Origin: Pseudomonas asiatica
GTDB taxonomy: Bacteria; Pseudomonadota; Gammaproteobacteria; Pseudomonadales; Pseudomonadaceae
Assembly (NCBI RefSeq): GCF_009932335.1
Contig: NZ_BLJF01000001.1
Coordinates: 3,846,501-3,910,500 of the forward strand
DNA length: 64,000 bases
Direction of reading: 5' to 3'
This document shows positions 54,561-61,889 of this stretch, piece by piece. The notes beneath the pieces were generated by a model. The model had not been told where the DNA came from. It did no database searches and saw nothing but the letters and a program-made list of their open reading frames with translations. Each line of letters opens with the position of its first letter. Position 1 is the first letter of the stretch. The translations under genes and the position numbers were made by a program.

Positions 54561-55888
54561 ATTCAGTGATCGTCGTCGATGATGAAGCCAGTATCCGCAC
54601 GGCGGTCGAGCAATGGCTGAGCCTGTCGGGCTTCAGCGTGCAACTGTTCGCCCGCGCCGAAGAATGCCTGGCACACCTGCCACGGCACTTTCCCGGGGTG
54701 ATCATCAGCGATGTACGCATGCCGGGCATGGATGGCCTGCAGTTGCTCGAACGCCTGCAGGCGGACGACCCCGACTTGCCGGTGATCCTGCTGACCGGCC
54801 ACGGCGATGTGCCCATGGCAGTGGAAGCCATGCGCAGCGGGGCCTACGACTTCCTGGAAAAACCCTTTACCCCGCAGCACCTGCTGGGCAGCCTGCGCAG
54901 GGCCCTGGAAAAGCGCCAGCTGGTCTTGGAAAACCGCCGGCTGCACGAGCAGGCCGATCTCAAGTCACGCCTGGAAGGCACACTGCTGGGTATGTCCCAG
55001 GGCCTGCAACAGCTGCGTCGGCAAGTGCTGGACCTGGCCAGCCTGCCGGTCAATGTGCTGATCCGCGGCGAAACCGGCAGTGGCAAAGAGCGCGTGGCCC
55101 GCTGCCTGCACGATTTTGGCCCACGCGCCGGCAAGCCGTTCGTCGCCCTCAACTGTGCAGCCATCCCCGAGTCGCTGTTCGAGGCCGAGCTGTTCGGCCA
55201 TGAAAGCGGCGCTTTTACCGGTGCCCAAGGCAAGCGCATCGGCAAGCTGGAGTACGCCAACGGTGGCACGGTGTTCCTCGACGAAATCGAAAGCATGCCA
55301 CTGGCCCAACAGGCCAAGCTGCTGCGGGTGATCCAGGAACAGAAGCTGGAACGCCTGGGGGCCAACCAGAGCATCAGCGTCGACCTGCGCATCATTGCCG
55401 CGACCAAGCCCGACCTGCTCGAAGAAGCCCGCGCCGGGCGCTTCCGCGAAGACCTTGCCTATCGCCTGAACGTGGCCGAGTTGCGCCTGGCGCCGTTGCG
55501 TGAACGGCGTGAGGACATTCCACTGCTGTTCGAGCACTTTGCCCGTGCCGCCGGCGAAAAGCTTGGTCGCGCAGCCCCGCCACTGTCGGGCGCGCAACTG
55601 GCGCAGCTGCTGTCGCATGACTGGCCGGGCAACGTGCGTGAGCTGGCCAACGCGGCGGAACGGCATGCATTGGGGCTGGGCTCGCCGAACATCGAGGTGA
55701 CGCCTGCCGGGCAGTCGTTGAGCGAACAGATGGAAGCGTTCGAGGCGCAATGCCTGCGCGCGGCGCTGCGCCAGCACGGGGGCGAAATCAAGGCGGTGAT
55801 GGAGGCCTTGCAGCTGCCGCGGCGCACGCTGAACGAAAAGATGCAGCGGCATGGGTTGGTGCGCGAGGACTTCATCGAGCGGGAATGA
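54554..55888 (+). CDS. sigma-54 response regulator, DctD/MifR-like
   Basis: 444 residues. Receiver domain (1-120) with D9/D10 and phospho-Asp D53 (VIISDVRMPGMDG). AAA+ sigma-54 interaction domain (about 145-375) with Walker A GETGSGKE, the GAFTGA loop in HESGAFTGAQG and Walker B GGTVFLDEIES. C-terminal Fis-type helix-turn-helix (about 395-440: GEIKAVMEALQLPRRTLNEKMQRHG). It needs RpoN at its targets, and a -24/-12 promoter lies just downstream before kgtP. Confidence 0.94.
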   Translation: MLNSVIVVDDEASIRTAVEQWLSLSGFSVQLFARAEECLAHLPRHFPGVIISDVRMPGMDGLQLLERLQADDPDLPVILLTGHGDVPMAVEAMRSGAYDFLEKPFTPQHLLGSLRRALEKRQLVLENRRLHEQADLKSRLEGTLLGMSQGLQQLRRQVLDLASLPVNVLIRGETGSGKERVARCLHDFGPRAGKPFVALNCAAIPESLFEAELFGHESGAFTGAQGKRIGKLEYANGGTVFLDEIESMPLAQQAKLLRVIQEQKLERLGANQSISVDLRIIAATKPDLLEEARAGRFREDLAYRLNVAELRLAPLRERREDIPLLFEHFARAAGEKLGRAAPPLSGAQLAQLLSHDWPGNVRELANAAERHALGLGSPNIEVTPAGQSLSEQMEAFEAQCLRAALRQHGGEIKAVMEALQLPRRTLNEKMQRHGLVREDFIERE

Positions 55889-55950
55889 GCGGAAATCCGC
55901 TTATCTCGCTCAATCAGCAAGCAAAAAACCGCTCATTAATCTGATTTTCC

Positions 55951-56070
55951 GGGGCTGCTTTGCAGCCCTTCGCGGGCACGCCCGCTCCCACAAGGAAATG
56001 CGCCACGTCAGGAATAACGCGGCTTCTGTGGGAGCGGGCGTGCCCGCGAAGGGGCGCGCAGCGCCCCCAT
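55951..56070. repeat. REP palindrome pair (REP l)
   Basis: CCTTCGCGGGCACGCCCGCTCCCACA (55977-56002 region) and its complement TGTGGGAGCGGGCGTGCCCGCGAAGG, about 35 bp apart, with GGGGCTGC/GCGCCCCC extensions. It lies between the regulator and the sigma-54 promoter of kgtP. Confidence 0.85.
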
Positions 56071-56091
56071 TTGAAGCCCAATGCACCCATT

Positions 56092-56107
56092 TGGCACACC
56101 TTCTGCA
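56092..56107 (+). promoter_or_regulatory. sigma-54 (-24/-12) promoter of kgtP
   Basis: TGGCAC-ACCTT-CTGCA: the GG and GC dinucleotides have the required spacing, matching TGGCAC-N5-TTGCW at every key position but one. It lies 60 bp before the kgtP ATG and directly after the DctD/MifR-like activator gene. Confidence 0.82.
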
Positions 56108-56166
56108 ATCACCTGTGCAAGCTGCGCCACGGCGCGCTCCACAAAAACAACGAGAAGGTATCCCTG

Positions 56167-57486
56167 ATGGATAATGCCACCTCCCTGCCAGCCGGGGCGT
56201 CCACCGCGCCTGCCACAGAAAAAACCACCGCCAGCCGCCTGAAGTCGATCTTCAGCGGGTCCATCGGCAACATGGTCGAATGGTACGACTGGTACGTCTA
56301 CGCCGCATTCTCGCTGTACTTCGCCAAGGCCTTCTTCCCGGCCGGCGATTCCACCGCACAATTGCTCAATACCGCCGCGATCTTCGCCGTGGGCTTCCTC
56401 ATGCGCCCGATCGGTGGCTGGTTGATGGGTCTGTACGCCGACCGCAAAGGCCGCAAGGCCGCATTGATGGCCTCGGTACTGTTGATGTGCGCAGGCTCGC
56501 TGGTCATCGCCCTGACCCCGGGTTACGAAACCATCGGAGTCGCCGCACCCATCCTGCTGGTCATTGCACGCCTGATGCAGGGCCTGTCGGTGGGTGGTGA
56601 ATACGGCACCTCGGCCACCTACCTCAGCGAGATGGCCAGCAAGGACCGCCGTGGCTTCTTTTCCAGCTTCCAGTACGTCACCCTGATCTCCGGCCAGCTC
56701 ATCGCCCTGGCGGTACTGATCGTCCTGCAACAGACCCTGACCACCGAGCAGCTGTATGCCTGGGGCTGGCGCGTACCGTTCGTGATCGGTGCGCTGTGCG
56801 CCGTGGTGGCCCTGTACCTGCGTCGCGGCATGGAAGAAACCGCCTCCTTCACCAAGAAGGAAAAGGCCAAGGAAAGCCTGATGCGCACCCTGCTGCGCCA
56901 CCCCAAGGAGCTGATGACCGTGGTCGGGCTGACCATGGGCGGCACCCTGGCCTTCTACACCTACACCACCTACATGCAGAAGTACCTGGTCAACACCGTT
57001 GGCATGAGTATCAGCGACTCGACCACCATCTCGGCCGCCACGCTGTTCCTGTTCATGTGCCTGCAGCCGGTGATCGGCGGCCTGTCCGACAAGATCGGTC
57101 GACGCCCGATCCTGATCGCCTTCGGCGTGCTCGGCACCCTGTTCACCGTACCGATCCTCAGCACCCTGCACACCATCCAGACCTGGTGGGGCGCGTTCTT
57201 CCTGATCATGGCGGCGCTGATCATCGTCAGCGGCTACACCTCGATCAACGCCGTGGTCAAAGCCGAGCTGTTCCCCACCGAAATCCGCGCCCTGGGCGTG
57301 GGCCTGCCGTACGCGCTGACCGTGTCGATCTTCGGCGGCACCGCCGAGTACGTGGCCCTGTGGTTCAAGAGCGCCGGCATGGAGAGTGGCTTCTACTGGT
57401 ACGTGACCGCCTGCATCGCCTGCTCGCTGCTGGTTTACGCAACCATGAAGGACACCAAGCAGCACTCGCGGATTACCACTGAGTGA
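56167..57486 (+). CDS. kgtP: 2-oxoglutarate/H+ permease KgtP (MFS, MHS family)
   Basis: 439 residues with 12 membrane helices. The metabolite:H+ symporter signatures are present: SGSIGNMVEWYDWYVYAAFSLYFAKAFFP (about 25-53), GLYADRKGRKAALMASVLLM and GLSVGGEYGTSATYLSE. It fits KgtP/PcaT, which imports 2-oxoglutarate. ATG 56167 is chosen because the longer frame runs through REP l, and GAGAAGG precedes this ATG. The sigma-54 promoter and upstream two-component genes indicate substrate-induced expression. Confidence 0.93.
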   Translation: MDNATSLPAGASTAPATEKTTASRLKSIFSGSIGNMVEWYDWYVYAAFSLYFAKAFFPAGDSTAQLLNTAAIFAVGFLMRPIGGWLMGLYADRKGRKAALMASVLLMCAGSLVIALTPGYETIGVAAPILLVIARLMQGLSVGGEYGTSATYLSEMASKDRRGFFSSFQYVTLISGQLIALAVLIVLQQTLTTEQLYAWGWRVPFVIGALCAVVALYLRRGMEETASFTKKEKAKESLMRTLLRHPKELMTVVGLTMGGTLAFYTYTTYMQKYLVNTVGMSISDSTTISAATLFLFMCLQPVIGGLSDKIGRRPILIAFGVLGTLFTVPILSTLHTIQTWWGAFFLIMAALIIVSGYTSINAVVKAELFPTEIRALGVGLPYALTVSIFGGTAEYVALWFKSAGMESGFYWYVTACIACSLLVYATMKDTKQHSRITTE

Positions 57487-57510
57487 GTGTGAGCTTGCCG
57501 TAATCAAGAA

Positions 57511-57539
57511 GGGCGCCCCGTTATCGGGGCGCCTTTTTT
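57511..57539 (+). terminator. rho-independent terminator of kgtP
   Basis: GGCGCCCCG (57512-57520), loop TTAT, CGGGGCGCC (57525-57533), then six T. Perfect stem plus T-run. Confidence 0.95.
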
Positions 57540-57671
57540 CATACATGCGAATGCGTCATGCAATCCAGGTGTACGGTTTTAGGGCTCCAGCGCATGCGAG
57601 ACGCACCGCGCGGACGGCGCTCGATTTCAGCAACAGCGCAAACATCAAGCCATACCTCCGAAGCCTTCTGA

Positions 57672-57734
57672 TGAGCCGATTAGAAATCCTGTTCGGCTCA
57701 ACATGTGAGCCGAATAGCCCAATTAATCGGCTCA
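57672..57734. other. nested palindrome array of four GAGCCGAWT half-sites
   Basis: Outer arms TGAGCCGATTA (57672-57682) and TAATCGGCTCA (57724-57734) are exact complements. Inside them TTCGGCTCA (57692-57700) and TGAGCCGAA (57706-57714) are exact complements around ACATG. The four half-sites alternate in orientation. It lies between the convergent kgtP and DUF347 genes with no regulator gene beside it. It may be an operator remnant, a cruciform or a mobile-element trace. Confidence 0.55.
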
Positions 57735-57753
57735 CTGGTATCGGAAAGCAGGC

Positions 57754-58506
57754 TCAGGACATCTCCAACGCCTGACGCGGCTCACGGCGCTGGTACCAGG
57801 TGGCCATCAGCACCAGTACCAACAACACCCCTCCCAGCACCGCCGAAGAGCCGACCGTGCCGAAGTCCAAACCGCCCTTCTCGTGGGGCTTGGTGAGGAA
57901 ATCGCCCAAGGTGGCGCCGAACGGGCGGGTAAGCACGAACGCGACCCAGAACAACACCACGCCAGGGATGCGTGTCCAGTAGCGGGCCACCACTACCAAG
58001 GCGATGGCACTGCCTATCAACAGTGCGCCACCGGCAAAACCGAGCCCCGAGTCATCGGCCAGGTAATCACCCAGCGCCGTGCCGAGGGTGTTGGAAAACA
58101 GGATCGCCACCCAGTAGAACAATTCCCCCGTGCGGTTCTTGATGCGGGTGACATCCAGCGGGTTGCCGCTCAGGCGCCATACCAGGAAGGTCAGCAGCAA
58201 GATGCCGATGAGGATGGCCGAACCCGCGGCGTAGCCCAGGCCCAGGGTGCGGTCCATGAAGTCGGACATGGTGGTGCCGGCGGTGCTGGTGGAGAGGATC
58301 ACCAGCCAGTACAGCATCGGGTGGTAGCGGCGCGAGTACAGCTGGCCGAGCAAGGTCAGCAGGAACACGCTGACAAGCAGCAACGAACTGAGGGCATAGC
58401 CGATGTTCAGGGTCATCGACAGCAAATCCCCCGCCGTTTCGCCAAGGGTGGTAGCGCAGATCTTCATGACCCAGAAGGCCAAGGTGATTTGCGGAAGTTT
58501 GTTCAT
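57754..58506 (-). CDS. DUF347-repeat inner membrane protein (COG4705)
   Basis: 250 residues with eight hydrophobic helices. Four copies of the DUF347 motif are visible, each Thr/Gly/Asp rich: TTLGETAGDLLSMTLNIGYA, TAGTTMSDFMDRTLGLGYA, NTLGTALGDYLADDSGLGFA and PFGATLGDFLTKPHEKGG. The repeated Gly-Asp pairs within membrane helices suggest ion or proton binding, but the family has no firm function known to me. ATG 58506 is chosen because the 37 codons upstream lack family sequence. Confidence 0.88.
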   Translation of the reverse strand: MNKLPQITLAFWVMKICATTLGETAGDLLSMTLNIGYALSSLLLVSVFLLTLLGQLYSRRYHPMLYWLVILSTSTAGTTMSDFMDRTLGLGYAAGSAILIGILLLTFLVWRLSGNPLDVTRIKNRTGELFYWVAILFSNTLGTALGDYLADDSGLGFAGGALLIGSAIALVVVARYWTRIPGVVLFWVAFVLTRPFGATLGDFLTKPHEKGGLDFGTVGSSAVLGGVLLVLVLMATWYQRREPRQALEMS

Positions 58507-58737
58507 TGTTGTGCCGCTCCGGTTTGAGGTGCGGCGATGGTGCTGAGCTGCATTTGAAAAATCGGTTGGTGATGTATGAAAAATGCGTTCAGCAGCCTTC
58601 AATGACAAATTTTTCATCCTTAACGCCCCATTAATTCCACCGCCTCAAGCTGAAATGGCTGGCAGAACGTCGGCGCATGGGCGGACACATCCTGAGCCAG
58701 AACCGCTGCCCGAGCCACAAGATGCACGTCAAAACAT

Positions 58738-58752
58738 ATCGAATTATTCGAT
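58738..58752. promoter_or_regulatory. AT-rich palindrome upstream of the repeat-peptide gene
   Basis: ATCGAAT-T-ATTCGAT, perfect 7-bp arms, about 100 bp before the ATG at 58851. The surrounding 344-bp gap (58507-58850) is notably AT-rich over its last 120 bp and contains no gene I can support. The site may bind a regulator of the next gene. Confidence 0.4.
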
Positions 58753-58850
58753 TTTTAAGCACTACTATTTGCGCTTTTTAATCAAATTAATCGGAGTAGG
58801 ATTAAACCCATAGAAACAAAACAACCTCAAAAACCCCTGGAGCAACGACC

Positions 58851-59216
58851 ATGAAAAACAAACTGATCCTTACCCTGGCCCTCTCGGTTTTCGCTGCTGG
58901 CGCTTTCGCCGAAGATGGCTTCAACCGCACCAACGCCCACACCTTCGCAGCGACCCAGAGCCAATCCGCTGCCTACGCTGAAGATGGTTTCGACCGTACT
59001 GGCGGCCAGCGCTTCGCTGAAGATGGCTTCGACCGCACTGGTGGCCAGCGCTTCGCCGAAGACGGCTTCGACCGCACCGGTGGCCAGCGCTTCGCCGAAG
59101 ACGGCTTCGACCGCACTGGTGGTCAACGCTTCGCCGAAGACGGCTTCGACCGCACTGGTGGCCAGCGCTTCGCCGAAGACGGCTTCAACCGCACCAACGC
59201 CCACCGCATCAGCTGA
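58851..59216 (+). CDS. secreted protein of 13-residue tandem repeats
   Basis: 121 residues. A Sec signal peptide (1-20, MKNKLILTLALSVFAAGAFA) is followed by a degenerate unit EDGFNRTNAHTF, a short linker, five perfect copies of AEDGFDRTGGQRF (residues 43-107) and a last variant AEDGFNRTNAHRIS. The mature protein has no Cys and is probably disordered or a simple repeat fold in the periplasm or outside. The repeats are 39 bp in the DNA. The gene is alone, with its own terminator and an AT-rich leader. Function unknown. Confidence 0.8.
   Translation: MKNKLILTLALSVFAAGAFAEDGFNRTNAHTFAATQSQSAAYAEDGFDRTGGQRFAEDGFDRTGGQRFAEDGFDRTGGQRFAEDGFDRTGGQRFAEDGFDRTGGQRFAEDGFNRTNAHRIS
58977..59171 (+). repeat. 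five tandem 39-bp coding repeats
   Basis: Five head-to-tail 39-bp units encode identical 13-residue peptides but differ at silent positions (GCT/GCC, GAT/GAC, ACT/ACC), so the peptide is kept while the DNA drifts. A sixth, diverged unit follows to 59213. Copy number may vary between strains by slippage or recombination. Confidence 0.95.
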
Positions 59217-59234
59217 TCCCTGATGCGAGCACCC

Positions 59235-59262
59235 AGCCCGGCTTCGGCCGGGCTTGATCATT
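59235..59262 (+). terminator. rho-independent terminator with TTCG loop
   Basis: AGCCCGGC-TTCG-GCCGGGCT (59235-59254), then TGATCATTTT. A stable UUCG-capped stem 18 bases after the repeat-protein stop. Confidence 0.85.
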
Positions 59263-59334
59263 TTCAGGCGGGCACAGGCTTGGCACACTAGGCGCCTTGT
59301 CCACCAGGAGGTAGGGCCAGCAAGCCCAGCACAG

Positions 59335-59940
59335 ATGTATTACTACGAACCCGCAAAAGGCCACGGCCTGCCCCACGACCCGTTCAACGCCATCGTCGGC
59401 CCCCGCCCTATCGGCTGGATTTCCTCACAGGACCGCGAAGGCCGCCTGAACCTGGCGCCCTACAGCTTCTTCAACGCCTTCAACTACATCCCGCCAATCA
59501 TCGGTTTCTGCAGCGTCGGGCGCAAAGACAGCCTGAACAACATCGAGCAGACCGGCGAGTTCGTCTGGAACCTGGCCACTCGCACGTTGGCCGAGCAGAT
59601 GAACCAGAGCTGCGCACCGGTTGCCGCCGAGGTAAGCGAATTCGAATTGAGCGGCCTCACCGCCACGCCATCGAGCATCGTCAATGTGCCGCGTGTCGGC
59701 GAAACCCCAGTGGCCTTCGAGTGCAAGGTCAGCCAGATCGTCCAGCTCAAGCGGGCCGACCAGGAACTGGTGCCCAGCTGGTTGATCCTGGGTGAAGTGG
59801 TGGCGGTGCACATTGCCGAGCACCTGTTGAAGAACGGTATCTACGATACCGCTGCCGCCGAGCCGATCCTGCGTGGTGGTGGCCCGGCAGACTATTTCGA
59901 GCTGGGCAACCTGTTCAAGATGGCCCGCCCACCGGCCTGA
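59335..59940 (+). CDS. flavin reductase-like / FMN-binding split-barrel protein
   Basis: 201 residues of the DIM6/NTAB flavin-reductase family: NAIVGPRPIGWISSQDREGRLNLAPYSFFNAFNYIPPIIGF (about 18-60) is the FMN-binding core, and IVQLKRADQELVPSWLILGEVVAVHI is the C-terminal strand pair. Such proteins bind FMN and reduce flavins or aromatic compounds. ATG 59335 is the only suitable start, though the best ribosome-like AGGAGG lies over 20 bases away, so initiation may be weak. It abuts the convergent small gene. Confidence 0.85.
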   Translation: MYYYEPAKGHGLPHDPFNAIVGPRPIGWISSQDREGRLNLAPYSFFNAFNYIPPIIGFCSVGRKDSLNNIEQTGEFVWNLATRTLAEQMNQSCAPVAAEVSEFELSGLTATPSSIVNVPRVGETPVAFECKVSQIVQLKRADQELVPSWLILGEVVAVHIAEHLLKNGIYDTAAAEPILRGGGPADYFELGNLFKMARPPA

Positions 59941-60174
59941 TCACCAGATCAGCTCACCCTCTTCGCTGACGCCCTGCAGGCGTTGCAGCTCGGCCGTGGC
60001 CGCTTCATCGGCGGCCACGGCGCCCTTGAACACCTGGCCGTCGAGAATCTTGTGAAAGCGCGGCGCGCCGCCCATGCCCAGGGCCTTGACTGCGATGGCC
60101 GCGTTGTAGCCGCCACCTTCCACCGGGACCATCGCCGAAACCGCTTCGAAATGCGGGAATTCCCTACGTGCCAT
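59941..60174 (-). CDS. small conserved-looking protein of unknown function
   Basis: 77 residues (MARREFPHFEAV..., ending GVSEEGELIW), or 88 from ATG 60207. No family recognised. It is soluble, with mixed charge and a Gly-rich centre (VEGGGYNAAIAVKALGMGGAPRFHKIL). Codon use resembles the neighbouring genes and the stop directly touches the convergent flavin-reductase-like gene, which argues for a real gene. It is separated from the next minus-strand gene by a REP pair. Confidence 0.6.
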   Translation of the reverse strand: MARREFPHFEAVSAMVPVEGGGYNAAIAVKALGMGGAPRFHKILDGQVFKGAVAADEAATAELQRLQGVSEEGELIW

Positions 60175-60225
60175 GTTGCTATCTACCTGGTTGATCAAGG
60201 GCAGCATCTTACCCTATTCACCTGT

Positions 60226-60325
60226 ACCGGCCCTATCGCCGGCAAGCCAGCTCCCACAGGTGCTGCACCGCTCTCGAAACCTGCGATAAACCTGTGGGAG
60301 CTGGCTTGCCGGCGATGAGGCCAGA
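60226..60325. repeat. REP palindrome pair (REP m)
   Basis: CCGGCCCTATCGCCGGCAAGCCAGCTCCCACAGG and the inverted CCTGTGGGAGCTGGCTTGCCGGCGATGAGGCC, separated by about 35 bp. Confidence 0.85.
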
Positions 60326-60337
60326 ATAGGCAACACC

Positions 60338-60631
60338 TCAATCAAAGGTATGCAGATCCAGGCTGCTGACCACCTGCGCCTGTACCAACTCACCAAACAC
60401 TTCCAGCGTTGGCGAAGCAAAATAGCCACTCATCGCCTGCTGGTCTTGCCAGCTGCCACTGAGCAACCATAAATCGGCATCAGCCTGCGAACGCTGCACC
60501 GAAAAACTCAGGCAGCCCGGTGCCCGCAACGAGGGCTCGAGCAGGTCACGCAGGCGCGCGCCCAGCTCCGCCGAGCGCCCGCTGCTGGCACGGATGAAAG
60601 CAAGGTGGGTGACCGGTTGTGTCGGGGTCAT
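60338..60631 (-). CDS. antibiotic-biosynthesis-monooxygenase (ABM) domain protein
   Basis: 97 residues making one ABM/YgiN-type ferredoxin-like domain: HLAFIRASSGRSAELGARLRDLLEPSLRAPGCLSFSVQRSQADADLWLLSGSWQDQQAMSGYFASP. Family members act as cofactor-free oxygenases on quinols or as small ligand binders. It is divergent from an AraC regulator, which may control it. Confidence 0.85.
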   Translation of the reverse strand: MTPTQPVTHLAFIRASSGRSAELGARLRDLLEPSLRAPGCLSFSVQRSQADADLWLLSGSWQDQQAMSGYFASPTLEVFGELVQAQVVSSLDLHTFD

Positions 60632-60714
60632 TGCACAATCTCCTTGAAGCAGGCGGACGAAAAAGCCAGGCTGCCAAGGTTAGGGCCTCGCCCGCGCGAC
60701 GCGTTAGGCCATTA

Positions 60715-60770
60715 CTGCACGCCGATTGCCTGATCCTGCAGCGCGGCAGGATCAGGCAATCGGCGTGCAG
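60715..60770. other. perfect hairpin with 25-bp arms between divergent genes
   Basis: 60715-60739 and 60746-60770 are exact complements around AGCGCG (arms read CTGCACGCCGATTGCC... outward). It lies in the 202-bp promoter region between the ABM gene and the AraC gene, where no terminator is needed. Four T follow on the plus strand. It is not a REP sequence. It may be an attenuator, operator or structured leader. Confidence 0.6.
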
Positions 60771-60833
60771 CTTTTGACTAGCGCCCGCCATTGCCCAAAC
60801 CTATGCTGCGTCGGTCAGCAGAGGAAAGCCATC

Positions 60834-61754
60834 ATGACTATCGCCACGTCCATCGACCCAAGCCTGGAACTGCAACGCCAGGAGCTGGCCGAGCTGATCC
60901 GCCGCCACGCCGGGGAGCCTCATGGCCCGGCATCGGCCATCGATGACCTGTACCTGGTGCGCTACACCGAAAACGTGCGCTCGGTACCGACCCTGGCGCA
61001 ACCCGCGCTGTGCATCCTCGCCCAGGGCAGCAAAAGCCTGTTCCTGGGTGACGAGCAGTACGCCTACGACCCGCTGCACTACATGGTGGTCTCGGTAACC
61101 TTGCCGCTTAGCGGCGTAAAGCTCGACGCCAGCCCCGAGCACCCGAGCCTTGGCCTGCGCATGGACCTGGACCCAGCCGAAATAAGCCAGCTGATCGCCG
61201 AAAGCGGGCCGATGCTGGTGCCCAACCGGCCTTCCGGTCGTGGCTTGTATGTGGAGAGAACCGACGCCGCGTTGCTCGACGCCTTGCTGCGGCTGATACG
61301 CCTGCTGGACACCCCGCGCGACATCGCGATGCTGGCGCCGCTGTTCCGCCGGGAGATTCTGTACCGTCTGCTGCGAGGGCCGCAGGGCTATCGGTTGTAC
61401 GAAATTGCCTTGGCCAACAGCCAGACCCACCGCGTTTGTCAGGCCATCACCTGGCTCAACCAGAACTACCAGCGGCCTTTGCGCATCGAGGATCTGGCGC
61501 GTGAAGTCAACCTCAGCACCTCGACCTTGCACCACCGGTTCAAGGCCGTGACGTCGATGAGCCCGTTGCAGTACCAGAAGCAACTGCGCCTGCAGGAGGC
61601 GCGGCGATTGATGCTCAATGACGGCCTCGAGGCAGCGGTGGCGGCCTACCGGGTGGGGTATGAAAGCCCGTCACAGTTCAGCCGTGAATACAGCCGGCTG
61701 TATGGCGCGCCGCCGATTCGTGATGTGGCCAGATTGCGGGCGACTGCTGGCTGA
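60834..61754 (+). CDS. AraC-family transcriptional regulator (AraC_N type)
   Basis: 306 residues. The N-terminal AraC_N sensing domain (about 25-180) has LAQPALCILAQGSKSLFLGDEQYAYDP, and the C-terminal AraC domain (about 195-295) has two helix-turn-helix units (RIEDLAREVNLSTSTLHHRFKAVTSMSPLQYQKQLRLQEARRLM; VAAYRVGYESPSQFSREYSRLYGAPP). ATG 60834 follows GAGGAAAG. It probably controls the divergent ABM gene or nearby redox genes. The inducer is unknown. Confidence 0.92.
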   Translation: MTIATSIDPSLELQRQELAELIRRHAGEPHGPASAIDDLYLVRYTENVRSVPTLAQPALCILAQGSKSLFLGDEQYAYDPLHYMVVSVTLPLSGVKLDASPEHPSLGLRMDLDPAEISQLIAESGPMLVPNRPSGRGLYVERTDAALLDALLRLIRLLDTPRDIAMLAPLFRREILYRLLRGPQGYRLYEIALANSQTHRVCQAITWLNQNYQRPLRIEDLAREVNLSTSTLHHRFKAVTSMSPLQYQKQLRLQEARRLMLNDGLEAAVAAYRVGYESPSQFSREYSRLYGAPPIRDVARLRATAG

Positions 61755-61769
61755 AGTTTTGAACGGCAG

Positions 61770-61876
61770 TACCGGCCCTTTCGCGGGCTCGCCCGCTCCC
61801 ACAGGTACAGCACAATACTCAAAGCCTGTGCAAAAACCTGTGGGAGCGGGCAAGCCCGCGAAAGGGCCGATACTGG
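61770..61876. repeat. REP palindrome pair (REP n)
   Basis: TACCGGCCCTTTCGCGGGCTCGCCCGCTCCCACAGG and its inverted partner CCTGTGGGAGCGGGCAAGCCCGCGAAAGGGCCG, between convergent araC-type and ThDP-enzyme genes. Confidence 0.85.
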
Positions 61877-61889
61877 CAATAGATTTACT

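Noticed and set aside
57545..57775. 76-residue plus-strand ORF after kgtP
   Set aside because: It spans the nested palindrome array and overlaps the DUF347 gene end; no ribosome site or motif. A decayed gene is possible but unsupported.
58977..59213. CRISPR-like array
   Set aside because: Repeats are directly adjacent without spacers, are multiples of three, and code in frame for a protein.
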